A DNA stretch of 64,000 bases from Apricaphanius iberus (GCA_028564705.1 JAPXFQ010002706.1:1302001-1366000), one strand, 5' to 3'. Shown: positions 42,671-53,121, counted from the first letter of the stretch. Numbers and translations: made by a program. Notes: generated by a model not told the origin, from the sequence alone.

Positions 42671-44738
42671 TTACGCAATGTTCATGACATAGCAGCTGTT
42701 GCTGCTCAGTATGTTGTCAAGCTCCACACGCAGCTCTGGGAAAGATAAGTATGTCCAAGGTAGCTCTAGGACTGGACCACAGGTATGTGCTACTGGCCGC
42801 CGGGCAACATCACTCTAAAGATGTGAAGAGAACTTCGATTTTATTAATACAAAGCACATCTGAGCCAGTTGTAAATCGCAGAAACTTTCTGAGACCTGCT
42901 GTAAGTACCGCAGACTCTGGCTTTCAGCTTGTGTAGCAGGACTCGCTTCTAATAATTTCAGAACCTTTCTTGCTGTAGGCTTCATGTTCTCATACAGTTC
43001 TTGAATATTTAGTTGGCTCTTGAAGGCATGTGCAAATGTTGTTCTCGCAACTTCGGACATTTTATCGAGAGCATACTTTGGCTGTTGAATGATCAGTTTA
43101 TGGCCAAGATTCAAAAGAATAGCTTTCAAGTTTTCTCTTGTTGGGATAGATTTAGCACCCATTCGATCTAATAAATCAAGCAGTTCCTCTTGCTCTTCAC
43201 CTAGAAGATCCTCCAGCAAAGCCTTGTTGACAAGATCCCTCTCCTCTGGACTGATGTAAAAGAGGAGTGACTCAAATAGTAAGTCAGGCGACACCAAGTG
43301 CTCCCCAAAAACTAGTGCCACTGTGAAAGCTGGTGCGAGACGGCTAGGAAAATAGCCATGGTCCTGAAACCCCTTAACAAGGATTCGACCAACTGATTTC
43401 CATTCTTCCTCCTGCCACTTTGAGGAAAGTAATGGAACTCTCATGTCTTGCCCTTCAGTGGCACAGTCCAAAAACTCTGTCCAGAAAGCAGAATAGACAT
43501 CTCTAGAAACTCCGTCTGCATCTGCCCCAATTTCATCAATGAAACTAAATTTCAAAGGGCAGATGAGCAAGCTGGGATCTTTGAACTGTGCTATCAGTTC
43601 ATCCATGAGCTTTCTCCTGTGAAGTTTAATGTTGACATTAATACTGTTATATCCTGACAGCTCAGTGTTACTGTGTTCTTCACTATATGAAGAAGTCACA
43701 CTAGGTGTGAAGCACAGAGGTGGATGCGGGCTGCACAGTGACACCGGATGTAGATGGCCCAGTATTAGCTATGAGAGACTGATTGTTTGGATTTGCTAGG
43801 TTAAAGGCAGTTGAAGGAATATTAACAATCACACAGTCTCCTTCAAAACTTGACATAATGGACACAGCTGGAAGCACAAGAGGAGATGCAGGCTCCTCCG
43901 TGGAAGTAGATGTAGATGGTGCGGAGGACTGGTTGTCAGAACTCACTAAATTCAGGGTAGTTGATGGCAGATTAGAACTCACAGATTCCCCTTCATCACT
44001 TGATAAAATGGGCAGAGTGTCATCCAGTTGCCATGCCAGAGGTTCACCGGTGTAAGGACCTATCATGACCTCAGAAGAGCTGGAGAAATGTGAGAAATTG
44101 TTTTCGTCTTCTGGTTCATTGTTCTCCACGTCTTCGTCTGGGATATTGATGATTTCTGTGATTCTTGATTCTTTACGTTCCCATGTGCAAAGATAAAATC
44201 TTAACATTCCCATTTTTAGCAAGGAATAAAGTTCTCCTACTGTAATGTCTTCATCTAATACTGCTTCCTCTTGATAATCTAAAATATCAAAACTGAAATC
44301 CTCCAGTTTTCCCTTTTTTGATCTTCCATTTGGAAGAAATAGTTCCTTTGCAACATTTAAAATGTCACCTTTTTTTGCTTCCTTAGGCAAATGAACTCTT
44401 CTTGTTCCACCTCCATTTTTCTTGCATTGCTGCTTTCCCCCATGTATCCATCCTAATTCAACCTTTCTGGTCTTTCTCAAAGCCAGCTGGTTATTCCTCA
44501 TATATACTTTTCGATGTGTTTGAGTTGCATCAGGTTCTTCTTGGTCATAGTCCTCTGGTACTTTGTCAATTCCCATCTTTCTTCTGAGTTTTTGAAGCAA
44601 TGTCTGCTGCTGTGCATCTCTCCCACCTTTTCTTTGGTACTCAGAGCAAAATCTTCATGTTGTAATCCTGTCACCATAGATGGGAATGTATGTGGCCAAG
44701 CTGTTGTCATCTATGCTTGCAATTGCTGATATGTCGAT
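42671..44738 (-). pseudogene. HECT-type E3 ubiquitin-ligase-like gene of the transposon
   Basis: On minus, a SAM-like exon begins after a splice acceptor at 44738 (IDISAIASIDDNSLATYI) and carries a TGA at 44655-44657. The frame then runs through a basic region, GGGTRRVHLPKEAKKGDILN, DEDITVGELYSLLKMGMLRF and a Ser/Thr-rich linker to 43701. After a frame change near 43730 comes a HECT N-lobe-like part (LHRRKLMDELIAQFKDPSLL; GADADGVSRDVYSAFWTEFL; GRILVKGFQDHGYFP). Further shifts near 42910 and 42825 lead to the C-lobe (42814-42671): ARRPVAHTCGPVLELPWTYL, with the presumed catalytic Cys in HTC, ending at TAA. HECT enzymes pass ubiquitin to targets through that Cys. This copy is broken by one nonsense codon and about three frame shifts. 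Confidence 0.72.
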
Positions 44739-45350
44739 CTAGAAAAACAATATATTTATAATTATTTCAAATAGAAAACATGAAGAGTAACTGTTTAAAA
44801 CTAAACAGTGGTTTACTGTAACTTGCATGATTGTTTACTTTCCACATTCTTAAAAAGCAAAAAAACAAGACAGCTTATGGCAGTGTGTGCGCGTGTTCCT
44901 GCCAGCTACTTCACTTGCAACGTGCAGGTGGACCTATCTTAATGCTGTTTTCCAGTATTTGCATGGGTCAGGATGGTACATTAGAAAATTAACCACTTCA
45001 CTGGACATTAGTGACTTATACAATACACTGCCACTCAATTAAAGAATATAAATATAATATAAAATCTAATACATTGTAATTATGAAGTTTGCCTTAGTGA
45101 TAACAGGACAAGAAAATTATACCGTTATATTTGTATTACATTTTACATTATAAAACTATGAGAACATATTTTATTAATATGTTCATAGACTAGTTAAAGA
45201 TAGATGAATAAAATAAAAGTCCAATAATATAAAAAAATAAAGAAATACAACACTGTAAATGTCTATAGAAGCAAAATATTGAATGTGAAAAAAGTGGCAC
45301 TTTTTAAATAAATCATCCATCAGAGGGTTAACATGAGTTTATGTAGCTTA

Positions 45351-46358
45351 TAGGGATGGGAATCTTACAACATCTCACGATTCAATTCGATTCCGATTCT
45401 TGGGGTGACGATTCGATTCAGAAGCGATTCTCGATTCAAATCTATTTTTTTTCTTAATCAATACTCTTTCATTCATCATTTGTGTTTGTAATACACACAG
45501 CTTGATCTGCCAAGTGTCTGTGATGAAGTGAGCCATGAATGTAATAGGGCATCAACACAAAATGGATTTTACAATCTATGTTGAGAGAAGGGAACTGGTT
45601 CAAAAGTAACAAGACATGAAATTGCAACTGGACATCCAAGACCTTTTAAACAAAATTTCTAGTCTTGAAAAAAAAAATGCTGATCTACTTTTAGATGTAT
45701 TTTGTTTGTTCTTTGGTACGTAGTAGAAAATACATTGAAAATATTTATTATGCACCAAATGTTGCTTATCAACCATCATTAAACAGAAATGTATGGCTTA
45801 TGTTATTATTTTCATTGTTTTTGTTAGAAATTTTAAAAGTCCTAACGTTATTGAACTCAGCATATATTTCGGACTTCCTTGAAAGCGCCACAGGTGTGCA
45901 GCGCTGCTGGATGTTTATGTGTAGCTTATAAAGAAAGATCGCTCTTATATATTTGCAGATTTATAAAATTAAAAATAAATAAAAACTTGTAGCCCAAAGT
46001 GTCAATTAGCATGGAGAAGGAACCTTTTAGGACGTGCCCCCTCAAACATATACCTCAGCAAATACGGGGCGGGGTGGATTTATCTCTTTTCTTTTCGTGC
46101 TTTCATGCTAAGCGCTAGCTAGCCAACCGGCGCATCAGACCTGTACAAAGAAGCTCGAACGGTTGCCCCCGCCCCCGCGCCCGCCCGCCCGGTGCAAATG
46201 ACACAAACACTACGCTAAGCGAAAATGTAAAAAGAAATGGTTCAGAAAACATATTTTTTGAGGAGTGTCGATTCTCAACATTGTCGGATCTATTACTTAA
46301 ATCCTAGTTAAATAGGAATCGAGATTCAGACGTGAATCAATTTTTCCTCACACCCCTA
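45351..46358. mobile_element. Nested hAT-like repeat in right arm
   Basis: Mirror-image counterpart of 36881-37931: starts TAGGGATGGGAATCTTACAA and ends TTTTTCCTCACACCCCTA. It is about 40 bp shorter, chiefly because it lacks the G-rich tract. Its presence at the same place in both arms shows the arms share this history. Confidence 0.6.
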
Positions 46359-46710
46359 GCAAGCTTTCCCGGTCATGTGAGTAGGATCAAAAGTAAAGCT
46401 TATATGTAATCAAAGTGTATTTCATTTTCAAGCTATGTCTCGTTTCCCAACTATAGTTGGTACCACAGTTCACTGCCGGCCCATTCAGTGACACAGAACT
46501 GTGTTGAATCGATGCTAAATTCATGTAGGCTGAGTGCTCAATAAGTATGACTTACTTTATCAGCCCCCAGAGTTGAAATACGTTCCTCAGACAGATTTCG
46601 AGATCTTAAAAAGGCATGACGCGGCTCCGATTTCGTCTCCATATTCTTCCTCCATTCGTTCAAGACGAGAATAAACCTCACACGAGAAGGTGACGTTTTT
46701 ACTGTACTAA

Positions 46711-46839
46711 CCTATCACGTTATAACGAGATAAGCTTTCTCATTTAAACGAGAAGATATTGTGGTTAGAAAAATATGTATATCTCGTTATAACGAGAACG
46801 TTTCTCGTTATAACGACTTAGGTTTCGTCGTTATAACGA
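46711..46839. promoter_or_regulatory. Subterminal palindrome array, right tip
   Basis: TCGTTATAACGA at 46784-46795, 46805-46816 and 46828-46839, with degenerate copies (TCACGTTATAACGAGA near 46715 and TCATTTAAACGAGA near 46740). This mirrors the left tip. One copy (46740) has lost perfect symmetry compared with its left partner at 36493-36504. Confidence 0.75.
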
Positions 46840-46890
46840 GATTCAGCTTCAATATTTATTTCATGGCTGTGACAGCTCAACGCTTCCGTA

Positions 46891-46896
46891 CAATCT
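46891..46896. other. Right target-site duplication CAATCT
   Basis: Direct repeat of 36348-36353, immediately outside the transposon's right tip. Confidence 0.9.
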
Positions 46897-47150
46897 CATA
46901 GGTTGTTTCACTGAGTTTCTTAACAACAGTGTATGGACCCTGCCATTTTGCTAGAAGTTTATTGTCAGACGTAGGAAGCAGCAAAAGAACCTTCTGACCT
47001 GGCTTGAAGAATCTCTGCCTGGCAGCCTTGTCATACCAGGTTCGTTGTTGCCGTTGCACCTTCTACAGTTGCTTCCTCACAAGGTTGGTGGCCTCTTCCA
47101 TCTTCTCCCTCATTTTCAGAACATAACTTATGACATCAGTTGACTCATCC
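46897..47150 (-). pseudogene. Gmr1-like integrase C-terminal piece
   Basis: Minus frame: VISYVLKMREKMEEATNLVR, then (after a stop) QRQQRTWYDKAARQRFFKPG, QKVLLLLPTSDNKLLAKWQG and PYTVVKKLSETTYEI, where the transposon interrupts. This is the conserved C-terminal module of gypsy integrases. The zinc finger and the catalytic core that should lie upstream are missing: sequence passes almost directly from the protease to this piece near 47156, pointing to a large internal deletion. Confidence 0.8.
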
Positions 47151-47156
47151 TTTCTA

Positions 47157-47966
47157 TCAACCCAGGATCAACTCTTGTAAAATGGGAATATCTTGACCCA
47201 GAATTACTTGATGAGCAAGACCTACTACCACTCCAACACTTAATAGAAAAGTTTGGTTTGCAACATCCAAAAACACTGCAGCTGTGGGGTAGGTTTTATG
47301 ATCACCATGAACACAGGAAATATTAAGGCCTGGGCCTTCAGCGTAGGACTGATCATTCAGAAGTGAAGGGTGAATCAACGTCTGTACATGTCCTGTATCT
47401 AGTAGAGCAGTTGCTGGTTTTCCATTAACTTTAACTTCCACAAGCTGTTTTTTACCCTGTTGCATGTTTCCTTCAAATGATGGTCTAGGCACTGTGCAAA
47501 AATATGCAGACTTAGCTTTCCTTGATGGACAGTCGGGTTTTATATTACCTTCTTGACCACACCCATAGCAAACACCTGGGTTTGCTGTTATCTTTGACTT
47601 ATTAAATAAAACATTCTTCTCTCTTTGTCTCTCACTGCCTGTCATCTGACTTGGACCACCACCCACACCAGACCCCACAGACTTACCCTGTGATGCACTG
47701 GATTTCTGTTGAGGGCTGAATCTGAAAATCTTTGATCCATGTTGTGCCGCCAGGTAGTTCTCCACCAAATCTACATCTATCCACGCTGAAGTTGGATTTC
47801 TCTCTTTAACCCACACCCTGATCTCCGGTGTCAACGAACGGTAGAACTGTTCCTGGATGAGGATCTCATAGATTTCTTCCTTTCTCTTCTTCTCAGGGTG
47901 CATCCACTTCACATAAAGATCTTTTAAATGATTAAAGAACTCTAGGGGTTTCACTTGCCCGCACAT
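47157..47966 (-). pseudogene. Gmr1-like gag C-terminus and protease
   Basis: A SCAN/capsid-like helix bundle (EEIYEILIQEQFYRSLTPEI; RVWVKERNPTSAWIDVDLVE) is followed by a Ser/Gly-rich linker, a zinc knuckle (CYGCGQEGNIKPDC) and an aspartic protease (ATALLDTGHVQTLIH, later VILGQDIPILQ). The knuckle has Asn where the family has its zinc-binding His, so binding is probably lost. The N-terminal half of gag is missing. The frame itself is open. Confidence 0.8.
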
Positions 47967-47992
47967 CTGGCACAGTAATCCATTTTGGTATA

Positions 47993-48056
47993 AGGCTGTA
48001 ACATTAAAAAATGTGGAAAAAGTGAAGCGCTGTGAATACTTTCCGGATGCACCGTA
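47993..48056. mobile_element. Tc1 terminal-repeat fragment
   Basis: The sequence GGCTGTAACATTAAAAAATG, then TGAAGCGCTGTGAATACTTT and CCGGATGCACC, is the terminal repeat of a fish Tc1 family. Its inverted partner type is seen at 62337 (ACAGTACATCTGGAAAGTAT). Here it stands alone, abutting the truncated end of the Gmr1-like gag. Confidence 0.7.
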
Positions 48057-49580
48057 AACTTAATTTCACATGACTAAATATAAAAACTAATACAATGTAA
48101 AGAGATATTACTGCTAAAAAACTGTTTGTTTGTTTGGTTTTGGTTGCTGAGAGGTAGAAGCGTTGTTCCAAAAATAATTAAATACTTTATTTGTGTCCCA
48201 GTCAGTACATAATGTCTATTATTAATATGCCCTCTGTTTTCCTACGGGAGTAGCTACCATCTCATTTTGTTACATTTAATAGACCTAAATGCTGTTTTTA
48301 AGGAGAAGTATTTAGAATACAGTACCAGGATTCAGCAAAGTAACGGAATACGTTACAAAATACATTTTAAAGCAGGTATTCAGTATTCTGTAACTAAATA
48401 CATTTACAAAATATTCTCCCCAACACTGTTAATGCTTATCCAGTAACTTAGCTAGCACCTTGAATTTAATATTAATACATGCTTCTAACATAAGGATTGA
48501 ACAGTCACTGCTCATAAAAATATAATAAACTAAAAGCAGAAATTATCTAAAAAAGAAAAAAAGAAAAGCATAACTAGGAAAGCATAGACCTCAGTACAGT
48601 TTAGATTCCTTTTTAATACCTGATCATCAATAATATGTAATCAGTCGTTCCTTGGCACATTTCTGACATTTCAAGGATATCGCTTCCAACACTTTTGAGT
48701 TATTTTGTTAACAGCTTTATTTCCTTTTTTTATATACTATGTTACTCTATAGCTTATTGTCTCTTTTCCCCTGCCCTGTATTTTCATTTCATTGCCTTAC
48801 CATGATTTTCCACACACAGGGATCAAAAACCTGCTTATTCAGTCATTCATTCCTTCATTCCGAGAACATAACCTCTTTGGCGTATTTAATTTGGTATTAT
48901 GTTACAATTATTAGTGATTAAAGGAAATATATAAAACATATGAAAGCATTAGAAAACATTTTTAAATATTGAGAAATATGTTTATTTAATCTACTTCTCC
49001 AGTTTGGTGTACTTCTGATGCCTAAACCCTATCAAACTGGTTGAAGAAATGCGAAAAGCTGATTTTCTTTTCTGAATTAATGAAAACAAATGATTAAGAG
49101 CTTTGTTCTTCTGGAATTTTACAATTTTAAAACTAATTCATTGCAAGTGTGTATTTCTGAATTGTTGATTTACTAATAGAAAATAAATTGAAAAATACAA
49201 ATGCAAGGCTTTTTCTAGATGTTCTGTAGGTATAACTAAAGCAAACACCCAGCTACAGCCCAAAGTAGCAGGCATACCTCAACTCTCTGGGTACCTTTCA
49301 AAGAAACATTAATGTTCAATTCACTTTTACTTCGTTTGGGATTCATATGCTGAGAAAAACTCATCTATAAACGGTTAAAACGGTTGTTGTTTTGTAACAA
49401 CTACTTTAGGGGGTGCTTTGACTCAGTTTGGGGGCGCCTCAGCACCCCCAAAATTTGGCTAAAATTGCCCCTGGTTCAGTTTCTGTTATTTGCCCATTGG
49501 GATTTTTTTTCTATTATTAGCATTTTATGGAGTTTTATCATATATGTACTTCCCACATTCTTTCACCAAAAATAATACAT
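48057..49580. other. AT-rich non-coding stretch
   Basis: No recognisable gene or element. A short GC-richer patch near 49410-49470 (TTTGGGGGCGCCTCAGCACC) may be a repeat fragment. Confidence 0.4.
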
Positions 49581-49619
49581 TGAAAATGAAAAGGCGTTCT
49601 AAAAAGTCTCTACACAGTG

Positions 49620-50330
49620 GAAGATGCCTTCTCGCTTGAAGCGAGAGTATATAATCGAGTATCGCGAGATTTGAACAGCTGTTTGGAGTGTTTTTGTGGA
49701 GTGACTGAGGCAGATCGATTAACACGTGGGGAGGAGATCAGGAAAGCGATTTTAAACATTCTTACAACACTGTGTCCAGCGTTGCAGCGTTGAGGATAAT
49801 AATATAAGTAAGTAACGAAGACAGTCGCGATTCCTTTCCGGTTGCCTGAAACAATTTTAGCCAGTATCCTTGTAGATTATGTTCATTTGACATTGTTGTT
49901 GTATTGAACGCATAGAATGCTAACATACTGACACAAAACGTTACACTGGTATTCCCAATGAGCTACGTAAGCTACATGAAGGAAACTGTGTAGCAGAACG
50001 AGGTAATTGATACTATGTCATTGAACAACCAGCTTGCACGTTTCACCCGGTTGTCAGCAATGTGCTTTAGTTGTGTCGCTGTTACAAAAATTAAATAACC
50101 GGACATTGTCCTATGTAGTTTGGACATATCATAGTCACAGTGTGAATATCTACGCAGGGTTTCCATTTGACGACGCACTGAATGTTAACAGACTGCCAGC
50201 CACTAGACGCCGTCTGCTATCGCGCTAGCTTTGGCGGCTATGTGCTAACTTAAGGGCTGAGGCCTGTGCGGGACGGTCGCTAACCCGCGTGCAGCACACA
50301 CGTGCCCTCTACTTAGCTCAACTTGTGGGA
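49620..50330 (+). promoter_or_regulatory. CpG-containing stretch, possible host promoter or first exon
   Basis: CpG dinucleotides are more frequent here than in neighbours (for example CGAGTATCGCGAG near 49655 and CGCTAACCCGCGTGC near 50278). A GTAAGTAACG donor-like site lies near 49808 after a purine-rich segment. No open frame with homology follows in the window. It could be a non-coding first exon of a gene outside the window, or part of an unrecognised transposon. Confidence 0.2.
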
Positions 50331-50920
50331 TGGGTCGTCTGGCTGTATGATGGGAAGGTCAAATCGTCCAGTAAATGTGGATTGCCTGTCACCTTTACTA
50401 ATTACATGTGTTGTCAGGATCTTTGCACTGTTACTGTCTCAGAGCAGAGCTCTGGCCTCTAAATCTGTCATGAATTATAAATTTGTGCCCACTATGTCTC
50501 AGAAAATCTCCTACACTAAGATCATACCTGGTAGAATGTTTTAAAACCCACCAGCAATCCGGGTTACGGTGCCGTCAGTAGTTATTCGGCGTTCAAAGGA
50601 AACCGTGAAGGCTACTTTCACTTTGTTTCTATGTGTAGACTAAACCGTGTCTTCTTATATTATTTAAAACATTTTTAACCTGTGTGTATTTGCTGCAGTC
50701 AGATCATAGCAGAAAGGGTAAACTGATGAGACACACACTAGAGTGAATATAGAGAAAGGTGGACCTCCTGGCTCGGAAATATTTTTGGTACCCTTCACTC
50801 TAGTGCAAATTGGAATGAAGTCCGGAAAAGTATGAAATTTAGTTTTATCTTTATAAGGTAAGAAGCGGTATGAAAGAATCCAATAAAGATAATCAAAAAT
50901 ATATATATTTTTCATACTTT
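50331..50920. other. Non-coding stretch
   Basis: No recognised element or gene. Confidence 0.4.
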
Positions 50921-51180
50921 ATTCTCTCCGCTGTTTGACCTTATTTCTTCTTGCTTTTTGCTTTCCCACCTATCTATGTTGGGTTTCTTACCCTCTTGCC
51001 GCTTTCTTATTTTCAGCCTTCATTCCTTCCATCCCTTGTTAGTTTCTTGCTAGTATTCTTTTTATTGTGCCCAGTCTTCTTTTCTGATTGTTTGTCTTCT
51101 GCCTCCCTTCCTTGTCCTTTGTGTCTTTCTTAACTTCTGTCTTTTTTTTCCCTTTCCTTTCTTGTGTCCTCTGTACACAC
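50921..51180. repeat. Pyrimidine-rich tract
   Basis: About 260 bp with a strong T and C bias on plus (TTTCTT, CTTCC and similar). Open frames here encode Leu/Phe/Ser-rich low-complexity sequence and are not genes. Confidence 0.6.
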
Positions 51181-51349
51181 CATTCTAGTGTGGCATCTGT
51201 ATCCTACCTCTCAAAACTTCTGTTTCACTAACATATCTTGATGTCTTTCTATTTCTCCCTTTATCCACCTTCCTTGTTTCCAGTTTCTTGTTTTTGCAGA
51301 TGACATATTTGTAGTCTCTGCTGTAAAATATGTGGACTTTAAATTGTAG

Positions 51350-51470
51350 GCAAATCAAATATATTTGTATAGCACACTTTCGGTAATTCAAAGTACAAGG
51401 GTAGATGAAAATATAAAAGCAACAATTAAAACAGAAAGTAAACTCAAAGACTTAAAATGAAATTTAAACA
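51350..51470. repeat. Common fish dispersed repeat fragment
   Basis: AAATATATTTGTATAGCACA followed by AATTCAAAGTACA resembles the widespread 'tttgtatagcac...aattcaaagtgc' repeat, which also occurs at 61970-62035. Confidence 0.5.
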
Positions 51471-51479
51471 TAAACTTTT

Positions 51480-51622
51480 ATAACCTGTGATGGACTGGCG
51501 ACCTGTCCAGGGTGTACCCTGCCTCTCGCCCTTTGACAGCTGGAGATGGGCACCAGCCCCTCCCCCCCCCCCGCGACCCATTAAGGATTAAGCGGTTAAG
51601 AAAATGGATGGATGGATGGAAC
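51480..51622 (+). mobile_element. 3' end of an RTE-like LINE or derived SINE
   Basis: TGATGGACTGGCGACCTGTC, CAGGGTGTACCCTGCCTC and the terminal AAAATGGATGGATGGATGGA tail match a 3' end seen at high copy in fish genomes. GATG-type tails are characteristic of RTE-clade LINEs. A run of nine or more C interrupts it. Confidence 0.65.
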
Positions 51623-52049
51623 TTTTATGACATGCCAGGCATTACTCAAACGCAGCTCTAAACAGACGTTTTTTTTAGCTTTTACTTTGAAGGAACTCAG
51701 TGTTTCAAGCCACTTTGCAGTCGTCTGAAAATTTGTTCCAGATAAGAGTGGCATAGAAACTGAAAGCTGCTTCTCCATGTTTGGTTCTCATTCTACAGAT
51801 GCTGAGTAGTCTGTAATCAGATTACTTGAGTAGTCTGGGGGTTGGTATAAGGACAATAGCTCTTCAACATACTTTGGTCCATTAAGTTATTTATAAACTG
51901 GTATCGGCAGTTTGACATTTATTCTGAGTTACGGAGCCAGTCACTATGTTTACTTGAACATCTAAATTAGGACTGGATATTGATTCAAATTTTAAGAAGC
52001 GATTCTATTCCGATTCTCAAGAGTTATCAATTACCACAATTCGATCCAA
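51623..52049. other. Non-coding stretch with a hAT-like GATTC fragment
   Basis: Mostly anonymous. At 51975-52045 the GATTCAAATTTTAAG, GCGATTCTATTCCGATTCTC pattern resembles the ends of hAT-type MITEs such as the one nested in the giant transposon arms. Confidence 0.35.
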
Positions 52050-52059
52050 TTGTCTGCTT

Positions 52060-52232
52060 GTCCTGTTAACCGAGAGAACAATAGCTGCTCAGAAGAAGAG
52101 AGAGTTTTTGGTGTGGACAGACGACGAGATAGATGTATTACTCTTCGCTTTTGTCTTTGTCTGTTGTGTCGTATTGTTATTGACGCAGCATTCATTGACA
52201 CCACTTCCTTTCATTATCCGGGGAAGCTGTCC
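52060..52232 (-). repeat. Inverted fragment of the 33677-34263 MITE
   Basis: Reverse complement of MITE positions about 33836-34018, including CTGAGCAGCTATTG, ACGACGAGATAGAT (here with CGTCG) and CCGGGGAAGCTGTCCACACT. Neither MITE terminus is present. The fragment directly abuts the truncated Tc1 element. Confidence 0.8.
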
Positions 52233-52235
52233 ACA

Positions 52236-53121
52236 CTAGCTTCCATCACTGACGGTGGAAACTTTACACTGAACCTCATGCAACGTGGATTCTGTGCTTC
52301 TCCGCTCTTCCTCCAGACTCTGGGTCCTTGATTTCCAAAGGAAATGCAAAAATTGCTTTCATCAGAAAACATAACTTTGGACCACTCAGCAGCAGTCCAG
52401 TCCTTTTTGTCCTTGGCCCAGGCGAGACGCTTCTTACGCTGTTTCTTGTTCAAGAGTGGCTTGACACACGGAATGCGACAGCTGAATCCCATGTCTTTCA
52501 TGAGTCTCTTCGTGGTGGTTCTTGAAGCGCTGACTCCAGCTGCAGTCCACTCTTTGTGGATCTCCCCCACATTTTTGAATGGGTTTGTCGTCACAATTCT
52601 CTGCAGGGTGCGGTTATCCCTAGAGCTTGTACACTTTTTTCTACCACATTTTTTCCGTCCCTTCGCCTGTCTGTTAATGTGCTTGGACACAGAGCTCTGC
52701 GAACAGCCAGCTTCTTTAGCAATCACCTTTTGTGTCTTGCCCTCCTTGTACAAGGTGTCAATGGTCGTCTTTTGGACAGCTGTTAAGTCAGAAGTCTTCC
52801 CCATGATTGTGGAGCCTTCAGAACAAGACTGAGGGACCTTTTAAAGGCCTTTGCAGGTGTTTTGAGTTAATCAGCTGATTAGAGTGGCACCAGGTGTCTT
52901 CTATATTGAGCCTTTTCAGAATATTCTAATTTTCTGAGATACTGAATTTGGTGTTTTCATTAGCTGTCAGTTGTAATAATAAAAATGAAAATTAATAAAC
53001 ACTTGAAATATATCACTATGTGTGGAAGGAAAGTATACAGTATAGAAGTTTCACGTTTTGAATGGACTTACTGAAATAATTCAACTTTTTGATGATATTC
53101 TAATTTACTGGCCAGCACCTG
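52236..53121 (-). mobile_element. Tc1-like element, truncated after its 5' half
   Basis: The right end carries a Tc1 terminal repeat (on minus, CAGGTGCTGGCCAGTAAATT) next to TA at 53122-53123. The transposase N-terminal half follows on minus. The other half is missing, replaced near 52235 by a MITE fragment. Confidence 0.8.
52250..52804 (-). pseudogene. Tc1 transposase, N-terminal half
   Basis: Starts at 52804 (MGKTSDLTAVQKTTIDTLYK), with helix-turn-helix motifs (KVIAKEAGCSQSSVSKHINR), a GRKKC-type linker, and the first catalytic Asp in VMFSDESNFCISFGNQGPRV. It is open up to the truncation near 52250, after NPRCMRFSVKF. Second and third catalytic residues are missing. The DNA-binding half could in principle still bind element ends if expressed. 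Confidence 0.85.

Larger units (their letters stand above)
36354..46890. mobile_element. 10.5-kb DNA transposon with 2.3-kb inverted arms, IS3EU-like
   Basis: The ends are perfect inverted repeats (TACGGAAGCGTTGAGCTGTC and its complement), flanked by CAATCT on both sides. The inverted arms run 36354-38714 and 44600-46890. Between them lie an integrase-core transposase on plus, a solo LTR, and a HECT-like gene on minus. Termini TAC...GTA and a 6-bp duplication fit my recollection of the IS3EU superfamily, and the transposase type agrees. The very long arms with nested repeats and subterminal palindromes are unusual. It lies inside the integrase C-terminal region of the Gmr1-like element. Confidence 0.88.
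44600..46890. repeat. Right inverted arm of the giant transposon
   Basis: Reverse complement of the left arm, from the inner end (ATGTCTGCTGCTGTGCATCT at 44600) to the tip (CGCTTCCGTA). It contains the SAM-like exon of the HECT-like gene, the nested hAT-like repeat (45351-46358) and the palindrome array (46711-46839). A GC-rich variant (CCCCCGCCCCCGCG, near 46166) is private to this arm. Confidence 0.88.

Noticed and set aside
42815..43744. HECT-like gene as a host G2E3-type gene
   Set aside because: It lies wholly between the transposon arms and its first exon is part of the right arm, so it belongs to the element.
36354..46890. Polinton/Maverick element, because of length, inverted repeats and an integrase-type protein
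   Set aside because: No protein-primed polymerase, packaging ATPase, capsid or protease gene is present, and the duplication and ends fit another group better.
36354..46890. TA as a 2-bp target duplication for the giant transposon
   Set aside because: The hexamer CAATCT outside the TA matches exactly on both sides and, when counted once, restores the interrupted frame; TA then belongs to the tips.
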